NCBI GenBank assembly: GCA_025355005.1
Contig: JANXLV010000046.1
Location: forward strand, 1-64,000
Direction of reading: 5' to 3'
Source: Myxococcales bacterium
Lineage (GTDB): Bacteria; Myxococcota_A; Polyangia; Polyangiales; Polyangiaceae
Length of the DNA stretch: 64,000 nucleotides
Shown: positions 53,853 to 62,183 of the stretch, in pieces
How positions within the stretch are numbered: the stretch's first letter is position 1
How the letters are laid out: the number at the start of each line of letters is the position of its first letter
Program-made: the position numbers and the translations under genes
The notes under the pieces: generated by a model
What the model was told of the DNA's origin: nothing
Databases searched by the model: none
What the model saw: only the letters and a program-made list of their open reading frames with translations

Positions 53853-55568
53853 CTACTGGCAGACGATGCCTCCGCCCATGACCGTCTTGGCGGGGGCCTT
53901 GATGTTGCTCGCGTCCGTGTTGGTGCACTTCTGCGCGGCCATTCCGCAGCCGACGGTGCCGCCGAGGATCGAGTGGTTCTGGCAGACGAACCCGCTGTTC
54001 GTGAAGCCCGGCATCTTGCCGGTGCCCGCGGGCGTGCAGTACGTGCCGTCGTCTTTGTAGGCGCACGAGATGGCCGTGCATGCCTGCTGCTTTGCGTACT
54101 GGTCCACCTCGATGACGCAGAGGTCGTCCCAGGTGTCGGTGCAGCAGTAGGAGTCGTGGCTGCACACGTCCTTCGCGGACGTGTCGCAGGTGGGGTCGAG
54201 CGGCGTGCCCTTGTCGCAGGCGTTGTGCTCGCACTTGCCGCTGGTGGGCGTCGTGTTCTTGCCGTTGCCGCACGCGGAGAGCACGTTCGAGCACGGCAAA
54301 CACACGCCATAGGCGCCCGCGACCTGGTCGCAGTACATGTGGATCTTGTGGTCGCTGGGGCCGAACACCTTGTCGAGGAGGATCGCCGCGGCGATGCTGC
54401 CAAGGGGGCCGAACGCGTCGCCCGCCACCTTGTCGATGTCGATGTCGGTGCAGTCGGTGTCGACCTTGCACGGCACGCACACGCCGCACGAGATTCCGCC
54501 AGAGCCGCCGTCGCCGCTGCCGCCGAGGCCCTTGATGGTGACGTCCGCGCACGCGTGCATCGAGTAGTCGATGTTCGCGTCCTTGATGCCGCTGATGCCC
54601 GTGATGTCGCGCAGGATGCCGCCGACGTTCAGCTTCGCGCTGATGTTCTTGCAGTCCGGGTCGCCCGAGCAGAGGTTGGTGACGGTGTTGAACGGCGCCG
54701 GAAGCACCGCGACGCCCTTGCCGAGATCAGAGCAGCCGGTTGCCGGCACCACGCACTTGCCCGTGCCGCCGTTGATCGGCTTCGCGCAGCTGGTGGTGGT
54801 CTTGCAGCCCTTGCAGTCCGCGTCGGCCTGGCAGTCCGCGTCGCCCACGGCCTGGCGACCGTTGGTCCCGCAGGTGGGGCTGCACGTGCCGTGATCGAGA
54901 TCGCACGCGCTTCCACCGGCGCAGGCCTTGGTGGCGGAGCACTGCGAGCACTGGTGCTTGTTGCACGCGGTCGCAGGCGCCTTGCCCTTGGTGTTGCACG
55001 ACGAACAGTCGCCGTCGGTCACGCAGGCGGACGGGCACGCGGGTACGCACGCACCCTGGTCATTGCAGATGTCTGTGGACTGGCAGTTGGTGACGTCGTC
55101 GGGGGTGCAACCGGAGCACTTGCCGTTCGCGCACACCTGGTGCTTCGGATCGCACGCGCCGCAATCCGCGCCGGTCTTGCACGCGAGCGTGGGGTTGCCG
55201 CTGCCGTCAACGGGGCATGTGACGCCGTTCGCGACGCAGTCACCGTACTGCGTGCAGTACTGACCCTGGCCACACTGCGCGCCAGCGGCGTTCGGGCCGC
55301 ACGCGATGCAGCGGTGCTCCTTCTGATTGCAGATGTTCCGCGCGCCCGTGCAGTCCTTGCAGTCGCGATCGAGGTCGCAGTCGTTCAGCAGGCAGATGGT
55401 GTCTCCGCCGCCGCCGCCGCCCTGGCCGTCCGCGCCCGTGCCGCCTTCCTTCTGTCCTGGGAAGAACTGGTCTCCGCCGCCGTTATCGCCGCCCCCGCAG
55501 CCGGAGGCCGCACCGCCCAAGACGCCGAGGACCGCGACCGAACCCGCGAAAAGCTGTTTCCAATTCAT
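53853..55568 (-). CDS. Lipoprotein with about 60 cysteines
   Basis: This 571-residue lipoprotein has lipobox ASGC (Cys24), a Gly-rich linker, then dense Cys repeats of the C-x2-C and DCxxC type in the first 290 residues (DCDLDRDCKDC, ADCGACDPKHQVC, DCSSCNTKG). A short Cys-poor domain lies around 300-400. The C-terminal block contains CCTDTWDDLCV, a motif seen in myxobacterial Cys-rich surface proteins. It is likely an extracellular, disulfide-cross-linked protein. Its ATG is preceded by TAGAAGGGC, identical to the next minus-strand gene's. Confidence 0.82.
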   Translation of the reverse strand: MNWKQLFAGSVAVLGVLGGAASGCGGGDNGGGDQFFPGQKEGGTGADGQGGGGGGDTICLLNDCDLDRDCKDCTGARNICNQKEHRCIACGPNAAGAQCGQGQYCTQYGDCVANGVTCPVDGSGNPTLACKTGADCGACDPKHQVCANGKCSGCTPDDVTNCQSTDICNDQGACVPACPSACVTDGDCSSCNTKGKAPATACNKHQCSQCSATKACAGGSACDLDHGTCSPTCGTNGRQAVGDADCQADADCKGCKTTTSCAKPINGGTGKCVVPATGCSDLGKGVAVLPAPFNTVTNLCSGDPDCKNISAKLNVGGILRDITGISGIKDANIDYSMHACADVTIKGLGGSGDGGSGGISCGVCVPCKVDTDCTDIDIDKVAGDAFGPLGSIAAAILLDKVFGPSDHKIHMYCDQVAGAYGVCLPCSNVLSACGNGKNTTPTSGKCEHNACDKGTPLDPTCDTSAKDVCSHDSYCCTDTWDDLCVIEVDQYAKQQACTAISCAYKDDGTYCTPAGTGKMPGFTNSGFVCQNHSILGGTVGCGMAAQKCTNTDASNIKAPAKTVMGGGIVCQ

Positions 55569-55580
55569 GCCCTTCTAATG
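55559..55580 (-). promoter_or_regulatory. Ribosome binding site shared with 55853-55874
   Basis: On the minus strand, TAGAAGGGCATGA occurs at both start codons (55568 and 55862), giving a 13-base identity including the ATG. The AGAAGGG part is a fair Shine-Dalgarno sequence. It helped fix both starts and probably arose by local duplication. Confidence 0.55.
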
Positions 55581-55613
55581 TTGCACGAGTGAGGGCGATG
55601 GCCCACCTTCAAA

Positions 55614-55862
55614 TCAGGCGGCCCGGGGAATGCGTGCGGGGCGGGGCGCGATCTCCTGGCGGAGGTGCGATGCCAGGCGTTCACCGCTCATCGGCGGCAC
55701 GGTGATGGGAGCCTCCATCGCCGCGAGCTCCGGGTCGTGATTGCTCACGCGTGCCACGCCATCCAGAACGACGAGGCGCATCGGGCCTTGCGCAAGAATA
55801 GCGTCGAACACGTACGTTTCCCTGCTGGGGAGGGCGACCAGGGACTTCTTGGCGGGGGTCAT
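55614..55862 (-). CDS. Small hypothetical protein (82 residues)
   Basis: This short gene lies in the gap between the Cys-rich lipoprotein and the divergent MFS gene. The product has a plausible globular sequence (VALPSRETYVFDAILAQG, then RLVVLDGVARV) without signal or TM. Its ATG is preceded by TAGAAGGGC, the same as before the Cys-rich gene, which supports it as a real translated gene. No family was recognised. Confidence 0.55.
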   Translation of the reverse strand: MTPAKKSLVALPSRETYVFDAILAQGPMRLVVLDGVARVSNHDPELAAMEAPITVPPMSGERLASHLRQEIAPRPARIPRAA

Positions 55863-55943
55863 GCCCTTCTAGAGCGGTCATCCCGGCGAACACTTGAGGA
55901 TTATTTTCCGTGCGGGGCTGCGGTCGGGCTAGTGAGGTCGCCC

Positions 55944-57197
55944 GTGGAGAAGGCCGCAAAACCCGCGCTGAAGTTCGATCGCGCGATCATCGTGATCTAC
56001 GCCGTGATCCTGGTGATCGGCATCGCGTACGGCCTCACGATCAGTGTCATCTCGATCCACCTGGATGCGCTCTACTTCACGAAGGAGTCGATGGGCGCCC
56101 TCGCGTCCGTGTTCGCGTCGGGGATCATCCTGCTCTCGCTCCCCGCGGGTTGGGTGAATCGCAAGCTCACACCCAAGCGCACCTTGCTCGGCTGCCTGCT
56201 CGGCTACGCCGTGTGTGTGCTGGTGTTCCCGTACTTCGAGCACTTCCCGGGCGTCGCCGTCGCGCGCTTCTTCGACGGCGCGTTCTCGGTCGGCGTGTGG
56301 GTGAGCTGCGAGACCATCCTCCTCTTCCACGCCGACCGCGCCCACAAGGCGTTCATCATGAGCCTGTATGCGATGGCGATCGCCTGCGGTTACATCCTCG
56401 GCCCGATCATCTCCAAGGTGCTCGTGGTGCCGCTCGCAGGTACCTCTGCGGCGTTCGTCACCGCGGCCGCGCTCGCCGTGGTCGCAGCCATCATCGCGGG
56501 CTTCGGGCTGCCGCTGGAGGAGATCAGCGACGAGAACCACAAGGAGCTCGCCGTCGGCGAAGAGGACCACATCACGGAGCTCCCGCACGAGGCAGGCCTC
56601 GCGCAGACGCCGCTCGCGACTGTCCTCACACGCATCCGCACGTCTTGCTTCGCGACGTTTGCGTACGGGTATTTCCAGGCCTCCGTCGTCATCTTCCTTC
56701 CGCTGTTCCTCATCGAGAACAAGGGCATCGAGAAGTCGAAGACGATCTACATCACCGCGTTCTTCGCGGCCGGCATGCTCCTCTTCTCGAACGTGGCAGC
56801 GCGCGTGGGCGACAAGTTCGGGCACCTCATCGTGATGCGCGTGCTCTCCTTCGTGGGCGCGTGCACCATCGCGAGCTTCGTGCTCTTCAACCAGTTCTGG
56901 CTCATGTGCGCGGCGGTCTTCATGGCGGGCGCCACGCTCGCGACGATCTCACCCGTGAGCCTGGCGCTGCAGGGAGTCGTCACGCGCACCCGCGATCTCT
57001 CGCGAGCGAACGCCTTCTACAACGCGTTCTACGCCGCCGGCATGCTGGTCGGGCCGCCCATCTCGAGCGTGGTCTTCGCGAAGGGCTCGGGACCGGCGAT
57101 GATCTACCACCTGGCAGCGCTGTTCTTCGCGTTCACGGCCTTCACGTGGTGGTTCGCGGATGACGATCCATCATGGAAGAACCGAAAAAAGGCCTAG
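55944..57197 (+). CDS. MFS transporter
   Basis: This 417-residue protein has twelve TM helices and the MFS layout, with NRKLTPKRTLLG between TM2 and TM3 and a long central cytoplasmic loop rich in Glu/Asp/His (EEISDENHKELAVGEEDHITE). It resembles the YcaD-type drug/sugar-efflux subfamily; the substrate is unknown. GTG 55944 was chosen because GAGG lies six bases upstream. GTG 55932 is also possible. The frame is open further upstream, but without membrane character. Confidence 0.85.
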   Translation: MEKAAKPALKFDRAIIVIYAVILVIGIAYGLTISVISIHLDALYFTKESMGALASVFASGIILLSLPAGWVNRKLTPKRTLLGCLLGYAVCVLVFPYFEHFPGVAVARFFDGAFSVGVWVSCETILLFHADRAHKAFIMSLYAMAIACGYILGPIISKVLVVPLAGTSAAFVTAAALAVVAAIIAGFGLPLEEISDENHKELAVGEEDHITELPHEAGLAQTPLATVLTRIRTSCFATFAYGYFQASVVIFLPLFLIENKGIEKSKTIYITAFFAAGMLLFSNVAARVGDKFGHLIVMRVLSFVGACTIASFVLFNQFWLMCAAVFMAGATLATISPVSLALQGVVTRTRDLSRANAFYNAFYAAGMLVGPPISSVVFAKGSGPAMIYHLAALFFAFTAFTWWFADDDPSWKNRKKA

Positions 57198-57207
57198 GCC
57201 ACGGGTT

Positions 57208-57225
57208 GAGGTCGAGGTCGAGGTC
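57208..57225 (+). repeat. Three tandem GAGGTC hexamers
   Basis: GAGGTC is repeated three times in the 74-base gap after the MFS gene, followed by degenerate GTC units. It is preceded by the 10-bp palindrome GGCCTAGGCC, which contains the MFS stop codon. No function is evident. Confidence 0.55.
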
Positions 57226-57271
57226 GTCGTCGGAGTCGACGTCGCTGGTGGCTGCGCTATAGTTCGCGCCG

Positions 57272-57838
57272 ATGGGGAAAACGGCTCGATCGTCGCTGCT
57301 ATTCGTCCTCTTGGGCTGTGGCGTTGGCTGTGGCGGAAGCCCTCCCGCTCCGAAATCCCAGGAGATGGTTCCCGCGAACTCCTCGAACGAGCCGGCTCCG
57401 AAGCAGGACTCCACGACCACGAGCGCAGCGAACGATCCGAGCGGCGGCGCAGGTGGCGGAGCAGGTGCTGGCGCAGGTGGCGCCGCAGGTAGCAGTGGTG
57501 GCGGAGCGATGCCCGAGAAGATCGGCGGTGATCCGGCCACTCCCACTCCCACTCCCGGCAGCGTCCCGACGGGCGCGACGAGCGCGACTCCACCTGGTGC
57601 AGGCGGACCAAAGGTGACGAAGGCCGAGTGCAAGAAGGTCCTCGACAAGTACGTCGACCTTGCGATCGCCGCCGACCCCAACCTCGCGGGGCTTCCGCCC
57701 GACGTGATCAAGCAGGCGTTCGCGCAGGCCGCGTCGCAGTCCGCGAACCCGTGCGAAGGTGACGGCGTCTCACGAAACCAGTACAAGTGCGCCATGAAAG
57801 CCACGTCCGCGGACAAGTGGCAGGCGTGCATGAAGTGA
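57272..57838 (+). CDS. Lipoprotein with long Gly/Ala/Pro linker
   Basis: This 188-residue lipoprotein could be lipidated at Cys16 (LLGC) or Cys20 (GVGC). About 95 residues of low-complexity linker (GGAGAGAGGAAGSSGGG and TPTPTPG) precede a small helical C-terminal domain with three cysteines (AECKKVLDKYVDLAIA, NPCEGDG, YKCAMK and ACMK at the end). No family was recognised. It ends 32 bases before the first of the three paralogous lipoproteins and may be in their operon. Confidence 0.72.
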   Translation: MGKTARSSLLFVLLGCGVGCGGSPPAPKSQEMVPANSSNEPAPKQDSTTTSAANDPSGGAGGGAGAGAGGAAGSSGGGAMPEKIGGDPATPTPTPGSVPTGATSATPPGAGGPKVTKAECKKVLDKYVDLAIAADPNLAGLPPDVIKQAFAQAASQSANPCEGDGVSRNQYKCAMKATSADKWQACMK

Positions 57839-57869
57839 CGTGATCGGATACGAGCAGTGGAGAGTACCC

Positions 57870-59144
57870 ATGCGTAGCAAGGCATTGTTGGGCGGGCTTC
57901 TTGTAACCAGCGTGGTCGCCGTGATCGCGGCGTGCGGCTCGTCGTCGCGCTCTGGCTTCGGCACCGGCGATGGAAGCGGCGGTGGTGGCGGCGGCGATGG
58001 TGACGGCGGCAACGGCTTCGGCACCGGCACCGTGGACGCGGCCGTTGGCATGCCGGCGGTCGTCGCGCACCTCACCGGCAAGGTCGTCGCGCCAGAGGGC
58101 ACGATCCCGATCTCCGGCGCGCTCGTCTACCTTGCGGCCACCACGCCTCCGCCCATCCCCACCGGCGTCTACTGCGACAAGTGCGTGGAGATCACGGCGA
58201 CCACGCCCTACACGTACTCGAAGGCGGACGGCACGTTCGATCTCGGCGCGTTCTCCGTGGGCCCGCAGACGCTGGTCGTGCAGAAGGGCCAGTTCCGTCG
58301 CGCGTGGCCGCTACAAGTGACGGGCCCCACGCAGGTGGTCCCGCAGATGTCGACCACGCTCCCGGGCAAGAGCAATCCCACCGCGGGTGATGACATCCCA
58401 AAGATGGCGATCGTGCAGGCGCAGTGGGACGCCATCGAGGTCTCGCTCGCGCGGCTCGGGCTCGGCACCGTGACCAAGGACGCATTCGGCATCCCGGTCG
58501 TGAAGAAGGGCGACGCATCGTTCGACATCGTCGACACGACGCTCTTGAGCGACGCCACGAAGCTTGCACAATACAACATTGTGTTCGCGGGCTGCTCCTT
58601 CTCCCAGAGCACCACGTGCGACACGTCCCAGCCCGCGGGCGACTCCAAGGTGCAGAAGAACCTGCAGGACTACGTGAAGGCGGGCGGCAAGCTGTACACG
58701 AGCGACTACAGCTACGAGCTCGTTCGTCAGCCGTGGCCCGGCTTCGTCCACTGGGACGGCGAGAGCGCGACGCTCGGCTCCGCGTGCGCCGGCAACGCCT
58801 ATGACGCGACCGCGCAGGTCGGCGATCCGGGGCTCTCCGCGTGGCTCACGGCGCTTGGCGATCCGACGCCCACGCTGAAACAGAGCTGGACGGCGATCTC
58901 GAGCGTGAACCCGCAGATGGGCACGGACCAGGACGGCAAGCCCGCGACGATCACGCCCAAGGTCTGGATGAGCGGCAACAACAAGCCCATGACCGTGAGC
59001 TTCCAGAACGGCTGCGGCCGCGTGCTCTTCAGCACGTACCACACGGAGTCCGGCAGCTCGCAGCTGCTCTCGCAAGAGAAGGCGCTCCTCTACGTGCTCC
59101 TCGAAGTGGGAGTCTGCGTCGGCACCCTGCCGCCCCCGAAGTGA
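57870..59144 (+). CDS. CxxC-ThuA-like lipoprotein, copy 1
   Basis: This 424-residue lipoprotein has lipobox AAAC (Cys22) and a Gly/Asp linker. A carboxypeptidase-regulatory-type β-sandwich (about 55-155: LTGKVVAPEGTIPISG, CDKC, KADGTFDLG) is followed by an α/β domain of the ThuA/class-I-glutamine-amidotransferase type (NIVFAGCSF, DYVKAGGKLYTSDYSYELV, CGRVLFSTYHTES). The catalytic Cys-His-Glu of true amidotransferases is not evident. It is the most divergent of three tandem copies. The start at MRSKAL fits the signal peptide, with GGAGAG upstream. Confidence 0.8.
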   Translation: MRSKALLGGLLVTSVVAVIAACGSSSRSGFGTGDGSGGGGGGDGDGGNGFGTGTVDAAVGMPAVVAHLTGKVVAPEGTIPISGALVYLAATTPPPIPTGVYCDKCVEITATTPYTYSKADGTFDLGAFSVGPQTLVVQKGQFRRAWPLQVTGPTQVVPQMSTTLPGKSNPTAGDDIPKMAIVQAQWDAIEVSLARLGLGTVTKDAFGIPVVKKGDASFDIVDTTLLSDATKLAQYNIVFAGCSFSQSTTCDTSQPAGDSKVQKNLQDYVKAGGKLYTSDYSYELVRQPWPGFVHWDGESATLGSACAGNAYDATAQVGDPGLSAWLTALGDPTPTLKQSWTAISSVNPQMGTDQDGKPATITPKVWMSGNNKPMTVSFQNGCGRVLFSTYHTESGSSQLLSQEKALLYVLLEVGVCVGTLPPPK

Positions 59145-59332
59145 CGCGCAACGCGAAGGCCCTCCAGTACCCTACCCTGGATTGCATGGGCCTTTTGCGC
59201 CACTGGGCCCCGAATGACACAGTGCGCCGGGCCCCCACGTGATGGCACGTGATGTAGGGAAACAGGCTCTCTTGTTTGCCGTGGGACGGCGAACGTCCTT
59301 GCGAAAGTCCGGAACTTTGTAAGAACACGGCC
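59145..59332. other. 188-base gap before copy 2
   Basis: It contains a weak GGGCC/GGCCC dyad (around 59188-59205) that could end the first copy's transcript, and the paired CACGTG sites listed separately. Otherwise nothing was recognised. Confidence 0.4.
59236..59255. promoter_or_regulatory. Two CACGTG palindromes 10 bases apart
   Basis: CACGTGATGG is followed directly by CACGTGATGT, about 80 bases before the copy-2 start codon. Two identical 6-bp palindromes one helical turn apart are the typical arrangement for a dimeric or cooperative DNA-binding protein. They may instead be a chance tandem duplication. Confidence 0.45.
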
Positions 59333-60712
59333 ATGCGAATGGCTGGGTTTGCCGGGGTTGTGGCGACGATGTTTGGCGTGGCTGCGCTGGTCGCTGCGTG
59401 TAGCGGCGGCTCGAACCATTCTGGCTTCGATGACGGCACCAACGGCGCCGACAGCGGCCTGGGCGACGAAGGTGGCAACGGCCTCGGGCTCGGCGGCGGC
59501 AAGAACCCCGAAGCGGGCGGCGGCTGTCAGGGCATCGGCTGTCAGGTCGCGGTCTGCCAGAACGGCACACCCACGTCGCTCACCGGTCAGGTGTTCGACC
59601 CCGCCGGCAAGAACCCGCTCTACAACATCAGCGTCTACGTTCCCACCGATCCCAGCGCTCCGCTCCCCGCGCTCTCGCAGGGCTCGTCGTGCGACAAGTG
59701 CGGCGCCACGGTCGTGAACCCCGTCGTCAGCGGTCTCACGGACGAGAACGGAATGTTCACGCTCAAGGGCGTGCCCACGATGAAGGCGATGCCGCTCGTC
59801 ATCCAGGTCGGCAAGTGGCGCAAGAAGATCACGTTCGACATCACGAACAGCTGCGGTGAGAACAAGATCACCGACAAGATCACGCTGCCGAAGAACGGCA
59901 CCGAAGGCGACATGCCCCAGATCGCCGTGACCACGGGCGGCTGCGACGCGCTCGAGTGCTTGCTCGCCGGCATGGGCATCGACCAGTCGGAGTTCGTCCA
60001 GGGAGACGATCCGAAGGGCCACGTCCACATGTACAAGGGCTCCGGCGGCTCCACGGGTGTCGACGCGAAGACGCTGCTGTGGAACGACGCCACGCAGCTC
60101 GCCAAGAACGATCTCGTGGCGCTCTCGTGCGAGTGCGACGAGCACAACGAGAACAAGACGAACATGCAGGCGATGCATGACTACATCAACGCGGGCGGCC
60201 GCGTGTTCGCCACGCACTACCACTACACATGGTTCTCGAACTCGCCCCAGGCCGACTTCAAGGGCGTCGCCAAATGGACGCCGAACGGCGGCGGCGGTGG
60301 CGGACCGAACTACAACGTCGAGCAGACCTTCCCCAAGGGCAAGGCTTTCGCGCAGTGGCTCATGAACGTGAAGGCATCCACGACGCTCGGCCAGATCCCG
60401 CTCACCAGCGTGGCGGGCGATCTCACGAGCGTGACGACGCCCGGCAGCCAGGCCTGGATCGACGTCAACGCATCAGGCGTGAAGTACTTCACCTTCAACG
60501 CACCCATCGGCACGAAGCCCGAGGACCAGTGCGGCCGTGCGGTGTACAGCGATCTCCATGTGTCGGGCAGCGGCATGGAGTCGTTCCCCTCCGGCTGCAA
60601 CCCGGCGCCCGGCAAGGACCTCACGCCGCAGCAGAAGGCGCTCGAGTTCATGCTCTTCGACCTCTCGGCCTGCGTGCAGAGCGACGCCATCCCGCCCACG
60701 CCCGTGAAGTGA
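59333..60712 (+). CDS. CxxC-ThuA-like lipoprotein, copy 2
   Basis: This 459-residue lipoprotein has lipobox VAAC (Cys23), a Gly/Asn/Asp linker, an extra Cys segment (CQGIGCQVAVC), then the β-sandwich (LTGQVFDPAGKNP, SSCDKCGA, TDENGMFTLKG). The ThuA-like domain has LSCECDEHNENKTN, DYINAGGRVFATHYHYTWF and CGRAVYSDLHVSG. It shares long near-identical stretches with copy 3. The HYHY and CECDEH clusters could bind metal, but this is inference. The start fits the signal peptide. Confidence 0.83.
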   Translation: MRMAGFAGVVATMFGVAALVAACSGGSNHSGFDDGTNGADSGLGDEGGNGLGLGGGKNPEAGGGCQGIGCQVAVCQNGTPTSLTGQVFDPAGKNPLYNISVYVPTDPSAPLPALSQGSSCDKCGATVVNPVVSGLTDENGMFTLKGVPTMKAMPLVIQVGKWRKKITFDITNSCGENKITDKITLPKNGTEGDMPQIAVTTGGCDALECLLAGMGIDQSEFVQGDDPKGHVHMYKGSGGSTGVDAKTLLWNDATQLAKNDLVALSCECDEHNENKTNMQAMHDYINAGGRVFATHYHYTWFSNSPQADFKGVAKWTPNGGGGGGPNYNVEQTFPKGKAFAQWLMNVKASTTLGQIPLTSVAGDLTSVTTPGSQAWIDVNASGVKYFTFNAPIGTKPEDQCGRAVYSDLHVSGSGMESFPSGCNPAPGKDLTPQQKALEFMLFDLSACVQSDAIPPTPVK

Positions 60713-60725
60713 GCTCGGTGCGCCG

Positions 60726-62138
60726 ATGGAATATGCGGGGGTGGTGGCCGCGTGCGTGGCGATCGCTGGCATCGTCGGCCTTGCGGTCGCGTGCGGTGGC
60801 TCGTCCGCCTCCGATATCGTCGGTTCGCCGAACAGTGGTGGGGCTGAGGCTGACGGCAGCATCAACAACGTTGGTGATGGCTCCGCTTCCACGGACGCCA
60901 TGAGCGGCGGCGGCAGCGACGGCAGCGCGAAGGATGGCTCTACCGGCCCGTGCAAGGGTATCGGCTGCAACAAGGTCGACTGCGGCAACGGCACGCCCAC
61001 CAGCATCACCGGACAGGTCTTCGACCCTGCGGGACTGAACCCGCTCTACAACGTCGTCGTCTACATTCCGGCCGATCCAAAGGCGCCGCTTCCCGCGTTC
61101 AAGAAGGGCGCGTCGTGCGACCGCTGCGGAGAGATTCCTCTCGGAAGCGTGTCCTCCGCCCTCACCGACGAGAACGGAAAGTTCACGCTCCCCGACGTGC
61201 CCGTGATGAACAACGTTCCCGTCGTCGTACAGGTCGGCAAGTGGCGCACGAAGACCACGATCGACGTCACGCAGAAGTGCCAGCCGAACGCGCTGCCCGC
61301 GAAGGTGACGCTGCCCAAGAAATCGAGTGAGGGCGACATGCCCCAGATCGCCGTCACGACCGGCGGATGCGACGCGCTCGAGTGCTTGCTGATCGGGATG
61401 GGAATCGATCAATCGGAGTTCGTCCAGGGCAACGATCCGAGCGGCCACGTCCACATGTACAAGGGGAACGGCGGCACCACCGGCGCCGATGCACAGACGC
61501 TGCTCTGGAACGACGCCAGCTTGCTCGGCAAGTACGACACCACGCTGCTCTCGTGCGAGTGCGACGAGCACAACGAGAACAAGACGAACATGCAGGCCCT
61601 GCATGACTACCTCGGGGCAGGCGGGCGCGTGCTTGCGACGCACTACCACTACACCTGGTTCCTGCATGGGCCGCAGGCCGACTTCAAGGGCATCGCGGCA
61701 TGGCTGCCCAACGGCGGCGGCGCCGGTGGACCGAGCTACACCATCGAGCAGGGCTTCCCCAAGGGCCACGCGTACGCGCAGTGGCTGATGAACGTCAACG
61801 CGTCGACGACGCTCGGGTTGGTGCCGCTCACCGGCGTGGCCAGCGACCTCACCACGGTGAGCATGCCCGCGAGCCAGGCCTGGATCGACGTCGACGCGAA
61901 CAACGTCAAGCTCTTCTCCTTCAACACGCCCCTTGGTGTGCAGCCGAAGAACCAGTGCGGACGTGCAGTCTACACGGACCTCCACGTCGCTGGCGCCGGC
62001 GGCGAGACGTTTCCTTCGGGCTGCATGCCCGCGCCGGGCGCGCCCCTCACTGCGCAGCAGAAGGCGCTGGAGTTCATGCTCCTCGATCTGACGTCGTGCA
62101 TCCAGAGCGACGCCACGACGCCCGTCGCGCCGCAGTGA
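60726..62138 (+). CDS. CxxC-ThuA-like lipoprotein, copy 3
   Basis: This 470-residue lipoprotein has lipobox AVAC (Cys23), but the n-region MEYAGVV lacks the usual positive charge; there is no alternative in-frame start. It has the same order as copy 2: Gly/Ser/Asp linker, CKGIGCNKVDC segment, β-sandwich with CDRCGE and TDENGKFTL, and ThuA-like domain with CECDEHNENKTN, HYHYTWF and CGRAVYTDLHVAG. It starts 13 bases after copy 2, so both are probably co-transcribed. A 51-base block (61547-61597) is identical to copy 2. Confidence 0.83.
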   Translation: MEYAGVVAACVAIAGIVGLAVACGGSSASDIVGSPNSGGAEADGSINNVGDGSASTDAMSGGGSDGSAKDGSTGPCKGIGCNKVDCGNGTPTSITGQVFDPAGLNPLYNVVVYIPADPKAPLPAFKKGASCDRCGEIPLGSVSSALTDENGKFTLPDVPVMNNVPVVVQVGKWRTKTTIDVTQKCQPNALPAKVTLPKKSSEGDMPQIAVTTGGCDALECLLIGMGIDQSEFVQGNDPSGHVHMYKGNGGTTGADAQTLLWNDASLLGKYDTTLLSCECDEHNENKTNMQALHDYLGAGGRVLATHYHYTWFLHGPQADFKGIAAWLPNGGGAGGPSYTIEQGFPKGHAYAQWLMNVNASTTLGLVPLTGVASDLTTVSMPASQAWIDVDANNVKLFSFNTPLGVQPKNQCGRAVYTDLHVAGAGGETFPSGCMPAPGAPLTAQQKALEFMLLDLTSCIQSDATTPVAPQ

Positions 62139-62183
62139 CGGCAGTGACCGCGATCGCGCGGGCGCGCTTGGGAGCTTCAGCGT

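Noticed and set aside
55665-55943. Longer N terminus for the MFS transporter
   Set aside because: The extra ~93 residues are Arg/His-rich and non-membrane, and they overlap the antisense small gene; the GTG with a good ribosome binding site sits at 55944.
62139-62183. Terminator after copy 3
   Set aside because: No convincing hairpin in the 45 bases.
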